Translations under genes and position numbers: made by a program
Notes under the pieces: model-generated
What the model was told of the DNA's origin: nothing
The model's database searches: none
The model's input: only the letters and a program-made list of their open reading frames with translations
Part shown: positions 17,597 to 26,556 of the stretch, one piece after another
Numbering within the stretch: the stretch's first letter is position 1
Layout: the number at the start of each line of letters is the position of its first letter
From: an uncultured bacterium
GTDB lineage: Bacteria; Bacteroidota; Bacteroidia; Bacteroidales; Rikenellaceae
Length of the DNA: 64,000 nt
Direction: 5' to 3'
Assembly (NCBI GenBank): GCA_905214725.1
Contig: CAJMNH010000003.1
Coordinates: forward strand, 62,001-126,000

Positions 17597-18469
17597 ATGA
17601 GACGATTTTTGCTATTGTTCGGTTTTATCCTTATGGGAGCGTTACCCTGCAAGTCGCAGGATGTGATTGTGTTGCGAGGCGAACAATCGCTTGCGGGCCG
17701 TGTACTTTGGGAGAAGAGCAAAGGCGACAGCCTGTTTTACAACAGTGCGGTATCCGCAGACGATTCGCTGCTGCTGTTCGTGCCGCGGCGGCGAGTAGAA
17801 TATGTCATAAGCGCCGACAATGATGAGCGGATGCTTTACAAGGGGAAGAGCAAGGGTTGGCAGCCATGGCAGGGCCGTGCGTTCAACGAAGTTCCGCAGC
17901 AGCAGATGTTGTACGGAGCTTCGTGGAGTACGATTCTTGGTGGTTGGTCGGTCGACGCGTCGGCGATGCGCATCTTGAACCGCAACAATCGTATCGGCGT
18001 GGGAGCTTTTGTCCGGTATCTTTCGACCCAGCCGACGCGCGATTCCTATTGGGATGTCAACCCTACAGTTGATACATACGACCATCAGGCGATCGCTTTC
18101 GGTCCGCAAGCTGAGATACGGGGTTACAGTCGTCGTTTGAAAACTTTTTTCTATATCGATATCGGGCTTGGCGCGACCTATCACCGTTTCGATTGGGGCG
18201 ATCAACGAGAAAATCTTATTAAGATTGAAACACAGCGATATCATTCCGATCCCACTTGGTTGTATAAACAATATCCGTTGACGCTATGGACATACCTATT
18301 CAATTACCGATTGGGTGCTTATGTGCGATTGACACGCGGGTTGTATGCTGATGTGGCCTTTACCGGAATAGGCCATATCTTCACGCGAATTCCTCAGAAA
18401 TACATATCCAGCGATCAGTTTCCCTTTGGACTTAGCGTCGGCCTGCGCTTCGGGCGGGAACGGAAATAA
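17597..18469 (+). CDS. Putative outer-membrane beta-barrel protein, tandem paralogue 1
   Basis: A 290-aa secreted protein of unknown function. The signal peptide MRRFLLLFGFILMGALPCKSQ is followed by a small domain starting DVIVLRGEQSLAGRVL, a pattern often found in Bacteroidetes envelope proteins. The rest is rich in alternating aromatic/hydrophobic strands and ends LSVGLRFGRERK, typical of a beta-barrel with a terminal strand. The next gene is a paralogue with the same architecture and nearly identical C-terminus (SVGLRFGRERR). Codon and base composition are less GC-rich than in the flanking repair genes, so the pair may have been acquired. Confidence 0.7.
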   Translation: MRRFLLLFGFILMGALPCKSQDVIVLRGEQSLAGRVLWEKSKGDSLFYNSAVSADDSLLLFVPRRRVEYVISADNDERMLYKGKSKGWQPWQGRAFNEVPQQQMLYGASWSTILGGWSVDASAMRILNRNNRIGVGAFVRYLSTQPTRDSYWDVNPTVDTYDHQAIAFGPQAEIRGYSRRLKTFFYIDIGLGATYHRFDWGDQRENLIKIETQRYHSDPTWLYKQYPLTLWTYLFNYRLGAYVRLTRGLYADVAFTGIGHIFTRIPQKYISSDQFPFGLSVGLRFGRERK

Positions 18470-18534
18470 ACGGCCGAAGGCAGAAGAAACTCCATGTCTA
18501 GAAATTCGTTCGAATACACCTAAACCGACTTTTT

Positions 18535-19317
18535 ATGACACGATTCAGATTTTTGTTTCCGATGCTTTTTCTGCCGTTTGCAGCAAGCGTATCGGCTCAG
18601 GATGTGATTCATTTGCGGAACGGGCATACGATCCGTTGCGAAGTCGTTCTGCCGCCGACCAATCCCGATTTGCTCTTTTACCGCATGGTAGATCAAGGAT
18701 GCGATACGACTTCGTTGTTCGTATTGCGGTCGAAGGTATATTTTATCGAACACGATGAGGCCAATTGGGTCTTCGGCGAGGAGGGTGCGCTGGTACGCTC
18801 TGTGCGGGAGAAGCGGATGAAGGATCCGGTATTTCGAATGATGTATTCCGCGAAGGCGGGTTACGACGGTAATCTTTTTGCCGAAGCGGATGCGATTTAC
18901 TACTTTCGTGATGTAGTGGGTGTCGGCGGGTTGTTGCGGTATCAGAACGGATCGGGAGACGATGATCGGGATCACCATGATTTCCGGTCGATTCTGATTG
19001 CACCGGTTTTCGAAGTGCGGACGTTCATTCGTCCGATGAAAAGTTTTCTTTTTCTGGATGTGGCGCCGGGCATTTCGCTCTGGCGTAAAGAGTATGTATA
19101 CAACCCGCGTTTTCCCGCTCGGGATCGGCTTTATTCGTTTGCGCGGGTGAGTGTCGATATCCATGCGGGATTCGATGTAAAACTCACACGGGGCTGTTAT
19201 CTGAATCTTGCTGCGACGTTTCTCTATACCTCTTCTAACGGAGGTCTTCTCTATTTGGTGCCGAAGGGTACTTTCGGCGGGAGCGTCGGCCTGCGTTTCG
19301 GGCGAGAGCGGAGATAG
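18535..19317 (+). CDS. Putative outer-membrane beta-barrel protein, tandem paralogue 2
   Basis: A 260-aa secreted protein paralogous to the preceding gene. Signal peptide MTRFRFLFPMLFLPFAASVSAQ; mature start DVIHLRNGHTIRCEVVLPPT parallels DVIVLRGEQSLAGRVL of its neighbour; the middle has alternating strands (FEVRTFIRPMKSFLFLDVAPG) and the end is GGSVGLRFGRERR. Likely a small outer-membrane barrel with a periplasmic N-terminal module; function unknown. Starts 65 bp after paralogue 1 and is followed by a strong terminator. Confidence 0.7.
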   Translation: MTRFRFLFPMLFLPFAASVSAQDVIHLRNGHTIRCEVVLPPTNPDLLFYRMVDQGCDTTSLFVLRSKVYFIEHDEANWVFGEEGALVRSVREKRMKDPVFRMMYSAKAGYDGNLFAEADAIYYFRDVVGVGGLLRYQNGSGDDDRDHHDFRSILIAPVFEVRTFIRPMKSFLFLDVAPGISLWRKEYVYNPRFPARDRLYSFARVSVDIHAGFDVKLTRGCYLNLAATFLYTSSNGGLLYLVPKGTFGGSVGLRFGRERR

Positions 19318-19332
19318 CGTGTATTTGCGACA

Positions 19333-19365
19333 AAAAAGCTGCGACCTATTCGGCCGCAGCTTTTT
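19333..19365. terminator. Bidirectional rho-independent terminator
   Basis: Stem AAAAAGCTGCG/CGCAGCTTTTT with an 11-nt loop, lying between two convergent genes (paralogue 2 on plus, the small membrane protein on minus). The A/T ends allow use in both directions. Confidence 0.88.
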
Positions 19366-19369
19366 ATTT

Positions 19370-19657
19370 TTATCGGTTCGTCGGGTCGGCCGGACTGTCG
19401 GGCGAATCGGCCGCCGGATTCCCGACGGAAAGCGAATCGACAGGGCAGACCTCAGAGGTTGTATCGACCGTAACCGTCCTGTCAATCGTGTCGGGCGCAG
19501 TGTCGACGGGGATCGGATCGGGCGCTGCGACAGCCGTTACGGCGGGTGCGGTGTCTTGTCCGATAAGCGACGAATAGGTGCCGTACCCCAATACGGTGAA
19601 GACCACGACGACGATAACGGCCGCCGCAGCCAGCAGACCGACGATGCGCTTAATCAT
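19370..19657 (-). CDS. Small single-pass membrane protein with acidic Pro/Thr/Asp-rich tail
   Basis: A 95-aa protein of unknown function. One N-terminal helix (IVGLLAAAAVIVVVVFTVLGYG, about residues 5-26) is followed by a low-complexity tail rich in Asp, Pro, Thr, Val and Ala (DPIPVDTAPDTIDRTVTVDT). The start codon overlaps the 3' end of the S41 protease gene by 8 bp, so the two are translationally linked. It could be an anchored partner of the protease, but nothing in the sequence proves this. A terminator follows directly. Confidence 0.65.
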   Translation of the reverse strand: MIKRIVGLLAAAAVIVVVVFTVLGYGTYSSLIGQDTAPAVTAVAAPDPIPVDTAPDTIDRTVTVDTTSEVCPVDSLSVGNPAADSPDSPADPTNR

Positions 19658-21356
19658 GCGATGCCTCCTCCGCAGGCTGTTCTTCCGTCGGTTGTCCCGT
19701 TGGGGTCGTCTCTGCCTTTACCGTCGGAATCGTGGGCCGTTTCAACTCCTTGATGGCGTGCGTGATGACCTCGTCCTCGGGATAGATGCTCAGGAAATAG
19801 CCGCTGTCTTCGAGCGAGGTGTTGCGGCCGATGTAGGCTTTCAGTTGCGCCTCGATCAATCTCCGCGAGCGGGCGATGTCGCGGTAGCGCGGGGCTACGC
19901 CCTTGCGGGCGGCGTAGCGGATGAAATCGTCGACCAGACCGCGGTCGTTGTCCAGCAATGCCCGCAGATCGGCCGTGGTCTTGACGGCGTTGAGCTCCTT
20001 GCGGTGGGCGTCGGCGTATTCGATCGTGTAACGGTAGAGAATGTTGCGTCCCGATACTTCGAGGTAGTATTTCGTCAGCCCCGTCGTGTCGAGCGGCACG
20101 AAGATGTCGGGCATGATTCCGCCGCCGCCGTAAACCACCTTGCCGCCGGGCGTTACGTGGCGCAGCGAATCGGCGAACCGGATCGAGTCGGCCGAGAAGA
20201 ATTCGTTGTGCTGATAGCGATTCCAGATGTCGGCGTCGTAACCTTCGGCGTTCCCCGACGTGTAGGGCTTCTGAATCGAACGGCCTGTGGGCGTGTAGTA
20301 GCGGGCGACGGTCAGGCGCAGCGCCGAACCGTCGGCATAAGGAATTTGCTGTTGAACCAGCCCCTTGCCGAACGAACGGCGGCCGATGATCGTCCCGCGG
20401 TCGTTGTCCTGCAACGCTCCGGCCAGAATTTCGCTCGACGAGGCGCTCCCTTCGTCGATCAGCACCGCCAGATCGAGGTCTGTCGCACTGCCTGCGCCGT
20501 CGCTGTATTGATTCGTGCGTTCGTGATTGCGGTCTTCGGTGTAGACGATCAACTTGCCGGCGGGCAGGAACTCGTTGGCGATCTCGATCGCCTGATCGAG
20601 AAATCCGCCCGAGTTGCCGCGCAGATCGAGGATCAGTTTGCGCATACCCTCGGCGCGCAGCGTCGACAGCGCGTTCTGCAATTCGGTGTGGGAGGTACGG
20701 GCGAACTGGTCCAGTTTGACGAAGGCGATGCTGTCGGTGAGCATCAGCGCCGCCGTGAGGCTGCGGAAGGGAATCTTGTCGCGCACGACCGTTACCTCGA
20801 CTAGTTCGTCGATGCCGCGCCGCTCCAGTCCCAGCCGGACCTCCGTGCCGCGCTTGCCGCGCAACCGGCGCATGATCTCGCGCTGGGCGATCTGCTGTCC
20901 GGCCACCAGCGAGTCGTTGATCCGCACGATACGGTCGCCGGCCACGATGCCTGCCTTGTCGCTCGGCCCCGATGGAATGACGTTCAGGACGATCACCGTG
21001 TCGGTCGCCATGTTGAAGACCACGCCGATGCCGTCGAACTCCCCGTCGAGCGGTTCGTTCAGCTCGGCCATCTCCGAGGCGGGGATGTAGACCGAGTGGG
21101 GGTCGAGTTCCGAGACGATGACGGGCAGCGCCCGTTCGACGAGCGAATCCATCGCCACCGAATCCACATACTGCGTCTCGATCAGCGACAGGGTTTGCGA
21201 TACCTTATTCTGCGGCAGCGCCAGCGAGCGCAGGATGCCCTTGATGTCGGATTCGGCCGACGAGCGCCCCAGAAATTGTCCGAGAAAGATGCCCAGAGCG
21301 ACTGCGGCTGCGACGACGAGCGGAAGCAGAACGGTGGAACGGGAATTTTTATACAT
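19650..21356 (-). CDS. S41-family C-terminal processing protease (CtpA-type)
   Basis: A 568-aa periplasmic serine protease anchored by an N-terminal helix (STVLLPLVVAAAVALGIFLG). A PDZ domain spans about residues 100-190 (FDGIGVVFNM... PSGPSDKAGIVAGDRIVRIN). The protease domain has DLRGNSGGFLDQAIEIA and the catalytic dyad Ser306 (GSASSSEI) and Lys331 (SFGKGLVQ), 25 residues apart as in E. coli Tsp. A C-terminal extension of ~170 residues follows. It cleaves unstructured C-termini of envelope proteins. Located 13 bp after the DUF3078 gene and overlapping the small membrane protein by 8 bp, so a three-gene unit is likely. Confidence 0.93.
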   Translation of the reverse strand: MYKNSRSTVLLPLVVAAAVALGIFLGQFLGRSSAESDIKGILRSLALPQNKVSQTLSLIETQYVDSVAMDSLVERALPVIVSELDPHSVYIPASEMAELNEPLDGEFDGIGVVFNMATDTVIVLNVIPSGPSDKAGIVAGDRIVRINDSLVAGQQIAQREIMRRLRGKRGTEVRLGLERRGIDELVEVTVVRDKIPFRSLTAALMLTDSIAFVKLDQFARTSHTELQNALSTLRAEGMRKLILDLRGNSGGFLDQAIEIANEFLPAGKLIVYTEDRNHERTNQYSDGAGSATDLDLAVLIDEGSASSSEILAGALQDNDRGTIIGRRSFGKGLVQQQIPYADGSALRLTVARYYTPTGRSIQKPYTSGNAEGYDADIWNRYQHNEFFSADSIRFADSLRHVTPGGKVVYGGGGIMPDIFVPLDTTGLTKYYLEVSGRNILYRYTIEYADAHRKELNAVKTTADLRALLDNDRGLVDDFIRYAARKGVAPRYRDIARSRRLIEAQLKAYIGRNTSLEDSGYFLSIYPEDEVITHAIKELKRPTIPTVKAETTPTGQPTEEQPAEEASHD

Positions 21357-21369
21357 GATGCGCTGCGGC

Positions 21370-22533
21370 TTATTGCTTGGGTTTGGGTTTGTTCTGGAAC
21401 GTGTAGCTCAGCCCGACGCTCAGAATGGTCTGGGTTTGTACCTTATAGTTCTGCGCGCGGTTGTAGTAGAGCTGAAAATAGATGCTCGTGGTGAGGTACT
21501 TGGTCGCCTTGATGTCGAGCGTGTTTTCCCAGCGCACGGTGGGATGGATCGGCAACACGGGTTTGTCGTCGACATTCTTGTCCGTTTGGGCGTTCCACTC
21601 TTCGTATTTCTGCTTGAATACGTCGAACTTGCGGTATTTGTTTTTTTGGCCGATGTCGGTAATCCAGCCGTAGAAGGAGAAGAGCGTCGTGCGGTAACGC
21701 AGCACGTCCTTCTTGCCGAATTTCCGGTCGAAGTCGATCTGTACCGACGAACCTCCTTCGTATTTCGAAGTTTTGTCCTTGCTCGTCAGACCGTAGAGAA
21801 ATCCGTTGTCGCGAATGGTGCTGTTTTCGACGAAGACGGCGCTCAGGGCGACCGGAGCGAGGTTGATCTTTACGGGGAAATTCGGCAGCGGGCAGTTGTA
21901 GGTGATACCTACCGATAAGTCGAGGTATCCCGGCGACATGAAGCGGCTTTTGCGGTGCTCGTCTTTCTGTTCCGTACGCGACTTGTAACCGTTGGCGAAC
22001 TGGCTGCGGAATTTGAGCATGGCGCCGTACGACCAGTTCTTCGACATCTTGAACGAAGGTGCGGTCTGAATCCAGAATTCGTCCTGATTCTTGAACCACA
22101 CTCCGTCGCTCGTCGTGTTGCCTTCGTCGTCGGTCGTTTCGACTTTCATGCGGTTGTAGCCGAATTTGGCGCTCGCCTTGGTCTCGATCGAGAATTTGTC
22201 CTTGGTGAAGATGTGATCCAGAAAGAAGGTTCCGATCGCTGCGATGGAGTTGTCGCCGCCCGAAACGTCGATCCACGGGTCGTTGAACGAGGTGAGCGTA
22301 CCCTGTACGGCAGCCGAAATTTCAAGGTAGTTGCGTTCCTTGCGGATGGCGGCCCGTTCGGCACGGTACTTGGCCAGCGAGAAGGCGTCGCGCTCGACCT
22401 GCTGCCGGCGGATCGAGTCGGCGAAACTGACGGTTTCGGACTGGGGTTCCACGCGGTCGATGGAGATTTGCGCGGCGGCGGGGGCTGCGAGCAGGATCGC
22501 CGTGGTCAGAAGAACTGTCGTATGCTTTTTCAT
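21370..22533 (-). CDS. DUF3078 domain outer-membrane protein
   Basis: A 387-aa protein. The ATG at 22533 ([22 protein letters not shown]) gives a clean signal peptide; a longer in-frame extension to 22707 reads as non-coding and would overlap the nfo promoter and coding region, so it is rejected. The mature part has alternating strand patterns ([40 protein letters not shown]) and ends [17 protein letters not shown], a beta-barrel. It matches the DUF3078 family, which is confined to Bacteroidetes and of unknown function. First gene of a unit with the S41 protease. Confidence 0.82.
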   Translation of the reverse strand: MKKHTTVLLTTAILLAAPAAAQISIDRVEPQSETVSFADSIRRQQVERDAFSLAKYRAERAAIRKERNYLEISAAVQGTLTSFNDPWIDVSGGDNSIAAIGTFFLDHIFTKDKFSIETKASAKFGYNRMKVETTDDEGNTTSDGVWFKNQDEFWIQTAPSFKMSKNWSYGAMLKFRSQFANGYKSRTEQKDEHRKSRFMSPGYLDLSVGITYNCPLPNFPVKINLAPVALSAVFVENSTIRDNGFLYGLTSKDKTSKYEGGSSVQIDFDRKFGKKDVLRYRTTLFSFYGWITDIGQKNKYRKFDVFKQKYEEWNAQTDKNVDDKPVLPIHPTVRWENTLDIKATKYLTTSIYFQLYYNRAQNYKVQTQTILSVGLSYTFQNKPKPKQ

Positions 22534-22551
22534 GCGCGATTTTATTTTTTG

Positions 22552-22589
22552 CAAAAATAGAAAATTATTCGCGAAATCCCGTATATTTG
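22552..22589. promoter_or_regulatory. Divergent -7 boxes for the DUF3078 gene and nfo
   Basis: Minus strand: TATTTTTG at 22552-22559, 19 bp before the DUF3078 ATG at 22533. Plus strand: TATATTTG at 22582-22589, 17 bp before the nfo ATG at 22607. Both match TAnnTTTG; the two cores are 22 bp apart, so their -33 regions must overlap. Confidence 0.65.
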
Positions 22590-22606
22590 TCGGTAAAAGA
22601 GTTGTT

Positions 22607-23452
22607 ATGAAATACTTCGGAGCACATGTGAGCGCGGCGGGAGGTGTCGAGAACGCACCTCGCAACGCCCGTGCCATCGGGGCGACGGCATTCGCCCTTT
22701 TTACCAAAAATCAACGGCAGTGGAGCGCTCCGGCGCTCACCGCCGGACAGATCGCCGCATTCCGCGACGCCTGCGACGAGTGCGGCTACACGCCGGCGCA
22801 GATTCTGCCCCACGACAGCTACCTGATCAATCTGGGCAATCCCGACGCCGCGGCGCTCGAAAAGTCGCGCCGAGCCTTCGAGGAGGAGATGGCGCGCTGC
22901 GAGGCGCTGGGACTCGACCGTCTCAACTTCCACCCGGGCAGCCACCTGCGGCAGATCTCGCCCGAAGCGTCGCTGGACCTGATCGCCGCGTCGATCAATC
23001 GCGCGCTCGACCGCACGCGCGGCGTTACGGCCGTCATCGAGAACACGGCGGGGCAGGGATCGAACCTCGGTTTCTCGTTCTACCATCTGGCCTATCTGAT
23101 CGAGCGCGTGGAGGACAAGTCGCGCGTGGGCGTCTGCATCGACACCTGCCACGCCTTCGCCGCCGGATACGACCTCTCGACCCGTGCGGGGTGCGAAGCT
23201 ACCTTTCGCGAACTGGACGAAGTGGTGGGGATGAAATACCTGCGGGGCATGCATCTCAACGATGCGATGAAGGGCGTCGGCAGCCATGTCGACCGCCATG
23301 CGCCGCTGGGCGAAGGGATGCTCGGGCTCGAATGTTTCCGCTACATCGCCGAGGACAGTCGTTTCGACGGCATTCCGCTTATTCTGGAGACGCCCGACGA
23401 AAGCCGTTGGCCGGAGGAGATCGCCCTGCTGAAAAGTTTTGCGGAGCGGTAG
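22607..23452 (+). CDS. nfo: Deoxyribonuclease IV (AP endonuclease)
   Basis: A 281-aa TIM-barrel, zinc-dependent AP endonuclease of the Nfo family that incises DNA 5' to abasic sites. Starts [18 protein letters not shown], with the family-typical GAHVS. Metal-ligand motifs are present: [56 protein letters not shown] and LILETPDE. Length and all motifs are normal. The start was chosen after the TATATTTG box; upstream in-frame codons belong to no gene. Divergent from DUF3078; followed by a terminator. Confidence 0.97.
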   Translation: MKYFGAHVSAAGGVENAPRNARAIGATAFALFTKNQRQWSAPALTAGQIAAFRDACDECGYTPAQILPHDSYLINLGNPDAAALEKSRRAFEEEMARCEALGLDRLNFHPGSHLRQISPEASLDLIAASINRALDRTRGVTAVIENTAGQGSNLGFSFYHLAYLIERVEDKSRVGVCIDTCHAFAAGYDLSTRAGCEATFRELDEVVGMKYLRGMHLNDAMKGVGSHVDRHAPLGEGMLGLECFRYIAEDSRFDGIPLILETPDESRWPEEIALLKSFAER

Positions 23453-23464
23453 CATCGGATATGC

Positions 23465-23489
23465 AGCGAGCGGCCTGATGCCGCTCGCT
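23465..23489 (+). terminator. Terminator after nfo
   Basis: Perfect 10-bp stem AGCGAGCGGC/GCCGCTCGCT with loop CTGAT, followed on the plus strand by CTATTTTA. Confidence 0.75.
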
Positions 23490-23744
23490 CTATTTTAAGC
23501 GGGTTGCCGCCGTGGAATCTGCCTCTTCGCCGGCTCTCCGGTTGGCTGCTGCCCATCGCGTCGCGAATCGCTTGCAGAACCGTTCGTCGGAATCGCAGCG
23601 GATGTAAAGCTTGCATTGGCAGAGGCGGTCTTTCGTGCGTTCGCACAACAGACCGTCCCAAAGGCAAGCGGCGCAGAGCGGCTCGCGTTCCTTCTTCGGC
23701 CGGCGCTTTTTCCCTGTGTTTTCTCCTGTTCCGCGTTTTATGTC
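23490..23744 (-). CDS. Cysteine-rich open reading frame directly after the aminotransferase stop (start unresolved)
   Basis: In the same frame as the upstream aminotransferase, the 84 codons after its TAA stop remain open to a TAG at 23490. The stretch translates to a basic start (KKRRPKKEREP) and then a Cys-rich core, LCAACLWDGLLCERTKDRLC, QCKLYIRCDSDERFCKRF, with eight cysteines. Codon use (CGC, GAC, CTC, TGC) looks like real coding sequence. There is no ATG or GTG; the first residues after the stop are D-I-K-R-G, so translation would need an ATA start, a TTG inside, readthrough of the stop, or the ORF is a remnant. It may be a zinc-binding small protein. Not recognised as a known family. 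Confidence 0.4.
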   Translation of the reverse strand, partial: DIKRGTGENTGKKRRPKKEREPLCAACLWDGLLCERTKDRLCQCKLYIRCDSDERFCKRFATRWAAANRRAGEEADSTAATRLK

Positions 23745-24944
23745 TTACAGTTCATCCAGACATTCGCGGACGATGCGGGCCGAGTCGCGCACCTCCTCTT
23801 CCGAGACGGTCAGCGGCGGCGAGATGCGGAACGCCGTATCGCAGTAGAGGAACCAGTCGCTCAGAATGCCCGCCTCCTTGAAAAGTTCCATGATGCGGTA
23901 GAGTTTCGCCGAATCGCCCAGCTCGACGGCCAGCAGCAGCCCACTGCGGCGGATTTCGCGTACCTGCGGATGGTTGGCGAGCAGCTCCTCGTAGAGCGCG
24001 CCTTTCGCTTCGACCTGCTCCACGACGCGGTTTCGCACCAGATAGTCGAATGCCGCCAGTCCCGCCGCGCAGCAGACCGGATGACCGCCGAAGGTGGTGA
24101 TGTGCCCCAGCGCGGGATCGGTCTGCAAGGCGTCCATCGTCTCCTTCGAAGCGACGAACGCCCCCAGCGGCATCCCGCCGCCGAAGGCCTTGGCCAGACA
24201 GACGATGTCGGGCGTGACGCCGTATCGCTGCATGGCGAACAGCGCTCCCGTACGTCCCAGTCCGGTCTGTATCTCGTCGAACAGGAGCATCGCGCCCGTG
24301 CGGTCGCAGCGTTCGCGCAGCGCTGCGAGCCACCCCTCGGCCGGCGGCCGTACGCCGGCCTCGCCCTGCACCGGTTCGACCAGCACGGCGGCCGTGCGGC
24401 GGGTGATATGCCGCAGCGCTTCGAAGTCGTTGAATTCGATGGCCCGCACGTCGGGCAGCAGCGGCCGGAACGCGGCTTTCCACTGCTCGCCTTCGGGGGC
24501 GCCCATCATGCTCATTGCGCCGTGCGTCGATCCGTGATAGGCGCGGCGCATGGAGATGAGTTCCGTGCGGCCCGTGACGCGTTTGGCGAGTTTCAGCGCC
24601 CCTTCGACCGCCTCGGCCCCCGAATTGACGAAGTAGACGCTGTCGAGCGGCGCGGGCATCGCCGCGGCGATCCGCGCGGCGTAGGTCACCTGCGGCGACT
24701 CGACCATCTCTCCGTAGACCATCACGTGCATGTAACGCGCCGCCTGCTCCTGCACGGCGCGCACGACCGACGGGTTGCAATGGCCGACGTTGCTCACCGA
24801 GACGCCGGCCACCAGATCGTAGTAGCGTTTGCCTTCGGGAGTGTAGAAGAACGACCCTTCGGCGCGTTCGACCTCGACCAGCATCGGCGAAGGCGAGGTC
24901 TGGCCCACGTGGGCCAGGAACTGTTTGCGTAAAATCGTATTCAT
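23745..24944 (-). CDS. Class III pyridoxal-phosphate aminotransferase (acetylornithine/4-aminobutyrate-like)
   Basis: A 399-aa PLP-dependent transaminase of fold-type I. NSGAEAVEGALKLAKR binds the PLP phosphate, LLFDEIQTGLGRTG contains Asp223 that contacts the pyridine nitrogen, and CLAKAFGGGMPLG has the Schiff-base Lys252. The family includes acetylornithine, ornithine and 4-aminobutyrate transaminases; no arginine-biosynthesis neighbours are present, so the substrate is open. Starts 15 bp after trmH and closes the cvpA-rsgA-trmH operon. Its TAA stop is followed in frame by a long open cysteine-rich stretch. Confidence 0.88.
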   Translation of the reverse strand: MNTILRKQFLAHVGQTSPSPMLVEVERAEGSFFYTPEGKRYYDLVAGVSVSNVGHCNPSVVRAVQEQAARYMHVMVYGEMVESPQVTYAARIAAAMPAPLDSVYFVNSGAEAVEGALKLAKRVTGRTELISMRRAYHGSTHGAMSMMGAPEGEQWKAAFRPLLPDVRAIEFNDFEALRHITRRTAAVLVEPVQGEAGVRPPAEGWLAALRERCDRTGAMLLFDEIQTGLGRTGALFAMQRYGVTPDIVCLAKAFGGGMPLGAFVASKETMDALQTDPALGHITTFGGHPVCCAAGLAAFDYLVRNRVVEQVEAKGALYEELLANHPQVREIRRSGLLLAVELGDSAKLYRIMELFKEAGILSDWFLYCDTAFRISPPLTVSEEEVRDSARIVRECLDEL

Positions 24945-24959
24945 CGTGGTGTCGGAAAA

Positions 24960-25649
24960 TTACTCTTCGGGAAACTGCCGCGCGAGGATGTCGTCGGCGT
25001 TGCGCACGGCGGCCCGCATCCAGCGCAGGCGCAGCGCCGACGCTTCGACGGGCGGGAGCCGCCACTCCTCGACCTGTGAGCGCACGCGCTGCGAGAGCAT
25101 GTAGATGAGAATGGCGGCCGAGGCCGAGACGTTGAGGCTTTCGACCAGTCCGCACATCGGGATGCGCAGGTATTCGTCGGCCGCCGCCATCGCTTCGTCG
25201 GAGATGCCGGCGTGCTCCGTGCCGAAGACGAGCGCGAAGGGGCCGCGCGTGACGTCGAACGTCTCGGGCGTGCAACTTTCGCGGTGGGGCGTGGTGGCCA
25301 CCAGCCGGTAGCCTTCGGCGCGCAGCGCGCCGAGCGCTTCGGCCGTCGAAGCGTGACGGCGGATGTCGATCCACTTGTCGGTGCCGCGTACGATCGAAGC
25401 GTTGGGATTGAACCGGCAGAGGGTCTCCACCGTGTGCAGTTCCTGCACGCCGAAAGCGTCGCAGTGGCGCATGAGCGCCGAAGCGTTGTGCGGGTGAAAG
25501 GTGTTTTCGGCCAGCAGGGTCATGTAACGTGTCCGTCCGGCGAGCGCCGCCGTGAGCGTACGCTGCCGTTCCTCGGTGATGAATTCCGCGAGGAAATCGG
25601 CGCGTTCGTCGTACCACTCCTGCGGGCGGTTATTTGCGGTATTTGTCAT
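24960..25649 (-). CDS. trmH: SpoU-family RNA 2'-O-methyltransferase, TrmH-like
   Basis: A 229-aa SPOUT methyltransferase. The three SpoU motifs are visible: NASALMRHCDAFGV (motif 1), LVFGTEHAGIS (motif 2) and IPMCGLVESLNVSASAAI (motif 3). The size and the C-terminal extension after motif 3 (LRLRWMRAAVRNAD) fit TrmH, which methylates G18 of tRNA in the cytoplasm. The start overlaps the end of rsgA by 20 bp, showing tight coupling with another translation-related gene. Target nucleotide assigned by family. Confidence 0.88.
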   Translation of the reverse strand: MTNTANNRPQEWYDERADFLAEFITEERQRTLTAALAGRTRYMTLLAENTFHPHNASALMRHCDAFGVQELHTVETLCRFNPNASIVRGTDKWIDIRRHASTAEALGALRAEGYRLVATTPHRESCTPETFDVTRGPFALVFGTEHAGISDEAMAAADEYLRIPMCGLVESLNVSASAAILIYMLSQRVRSQVEEWRLPPVEASALRLRWMRAAVRNADDILARQFPEE

Positions 25650-26556
25650 CTTCGTCGCGGATTTTCAGGTAACTTTCGTAGCGCGACCACGCGATCTCGC
25701 CCCGCTCGACCGCCTCGCGCACGGCGCAGCCCGGCTCGTGGGTGTGGGTGCAGTTGTAGAAGCGGCAGTCGGCCCCGATGCGCATCATTTCGGGGAAGTA
25801 GTGCCACAGCTCGTGGTCTTCGATATCGATCAGGCCGAACCCCTTGATCCCCGGCGTGTCGATCAGAAAACCGCCGCCCGTAAGAGGGTACATGGCCGAG
25901 AAGGTGGTCGTGTGCCGCCCCTTGTGATGGCTCTCCGAGATGATTCCCGTACGCAGATCCAGTCCGGGTTCGAGCGCGCCGACGAGCGTCGATTTGCCTA
26001 CGCCCGAATTGCCCGCCACCAGCGTGGTGCGACCGGCGATCAGCCCGCGCACCGTATCGAGCCCCGTCCCTTCGAGAGCCGAGAGGTCGACGACGCGGTA
26101 GCCCGCGCTTTCGTAGGTCGCATGGAAAGCCTCCACGGCCGCCGAATCAGCCGCCGCGAGGTCGTATTTCGCCAGCAGGATCGTCGCGGGAATTTTGTAG
26201 GCCTCGCACGTCACCAGAAAACGGTCGAGAAACTCGGGCGCCGTCACGGGCTGCGTCAGCGTAGCCACGAGCAGCGCCTGATCGATGTTGGCGGCGATAA
26301 TGTGCGACTCCTTCGAGAGGTTCGAGGCGCGCCGGATGATGTAGTTGCGGCGCGGCAGAATACGTTCGATAACCCACTCCCCGTCGTTGCCTTCGGTGCA
26401 GATCACCTCGTCGCCCACGACGACCGGATTGGTCGAGCGAACGCCTTTGAGGCGGATGCGGCCGCGAATGCGGCAGGCGATCGTACGGCCTTCGTGCAGC
26501 ACGTCGTACCAACTGCCCGTAGCGCGGGTGACGACTCCTTTTGTCTCGGCACTCAT
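25630..26556 (-). CDS. rsgA: Ribosome small-subunit-dependent GTPase RsgA
   Basis: A 308-aa circularly permuted GTPase that checks late 30S subunit maturation. An N-terminal OB domain (GVVTRATGSWYDVLHEGRTI) is followed by the permuted GTPase motifs in the order G4 (LLAKYDL), G1 (GNSGVGKST), G3 (DTPGIKGFG), and a C-terminal zinc knuckle (CRFYNCTHTHEPGC). Length is typical. It overlaps cvpA by 4 bp (ATGA) upstream and trmH by 20 bp downstream. Confidence 0.96.
   Translation of the reverse strand: MSAETKGVVTRATGSWYDVLHEGRTIACRIRGRIRLKGVRSTNPVVVGDEVICTEGNDGEWVIERILPRRNYIIRRASNLSKESHIIAANIDQALLVATLTQPVTAPEFLDRFLVTCEAYKIPATILLAKYDLAAADSAAVEAFHATYESAGYRVVDLSALEGTGLDTVRGLIAGRTTLVAGNSGVGKSTLVGALEPGLDLRTGIISESHHKGRHTTTFSAMYPLTGGGFLIDTPGIKGFGLIDIEDHELWHYFPEMMRIGADCRFYNCTHTHEPGCAVREAVERGEIAWSRYESYLKIRDEDDKYRK

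Noticed and set aside
22534..22707. N-terminal extension of the DUF3078 protein
   Set aside because: The extra 58 codons cover the divergent promoters and overlap nfo; a perfect signal peptide begins at the ATG at 22533.
23341..23667. 108-codon minus-strand frame starting MPLGRSVVRTHERPP
   Set aside because: Overlaps nfo and the better-looking cysteine-rich frame, crosses the nfo terminator and has no sign of a protein family.
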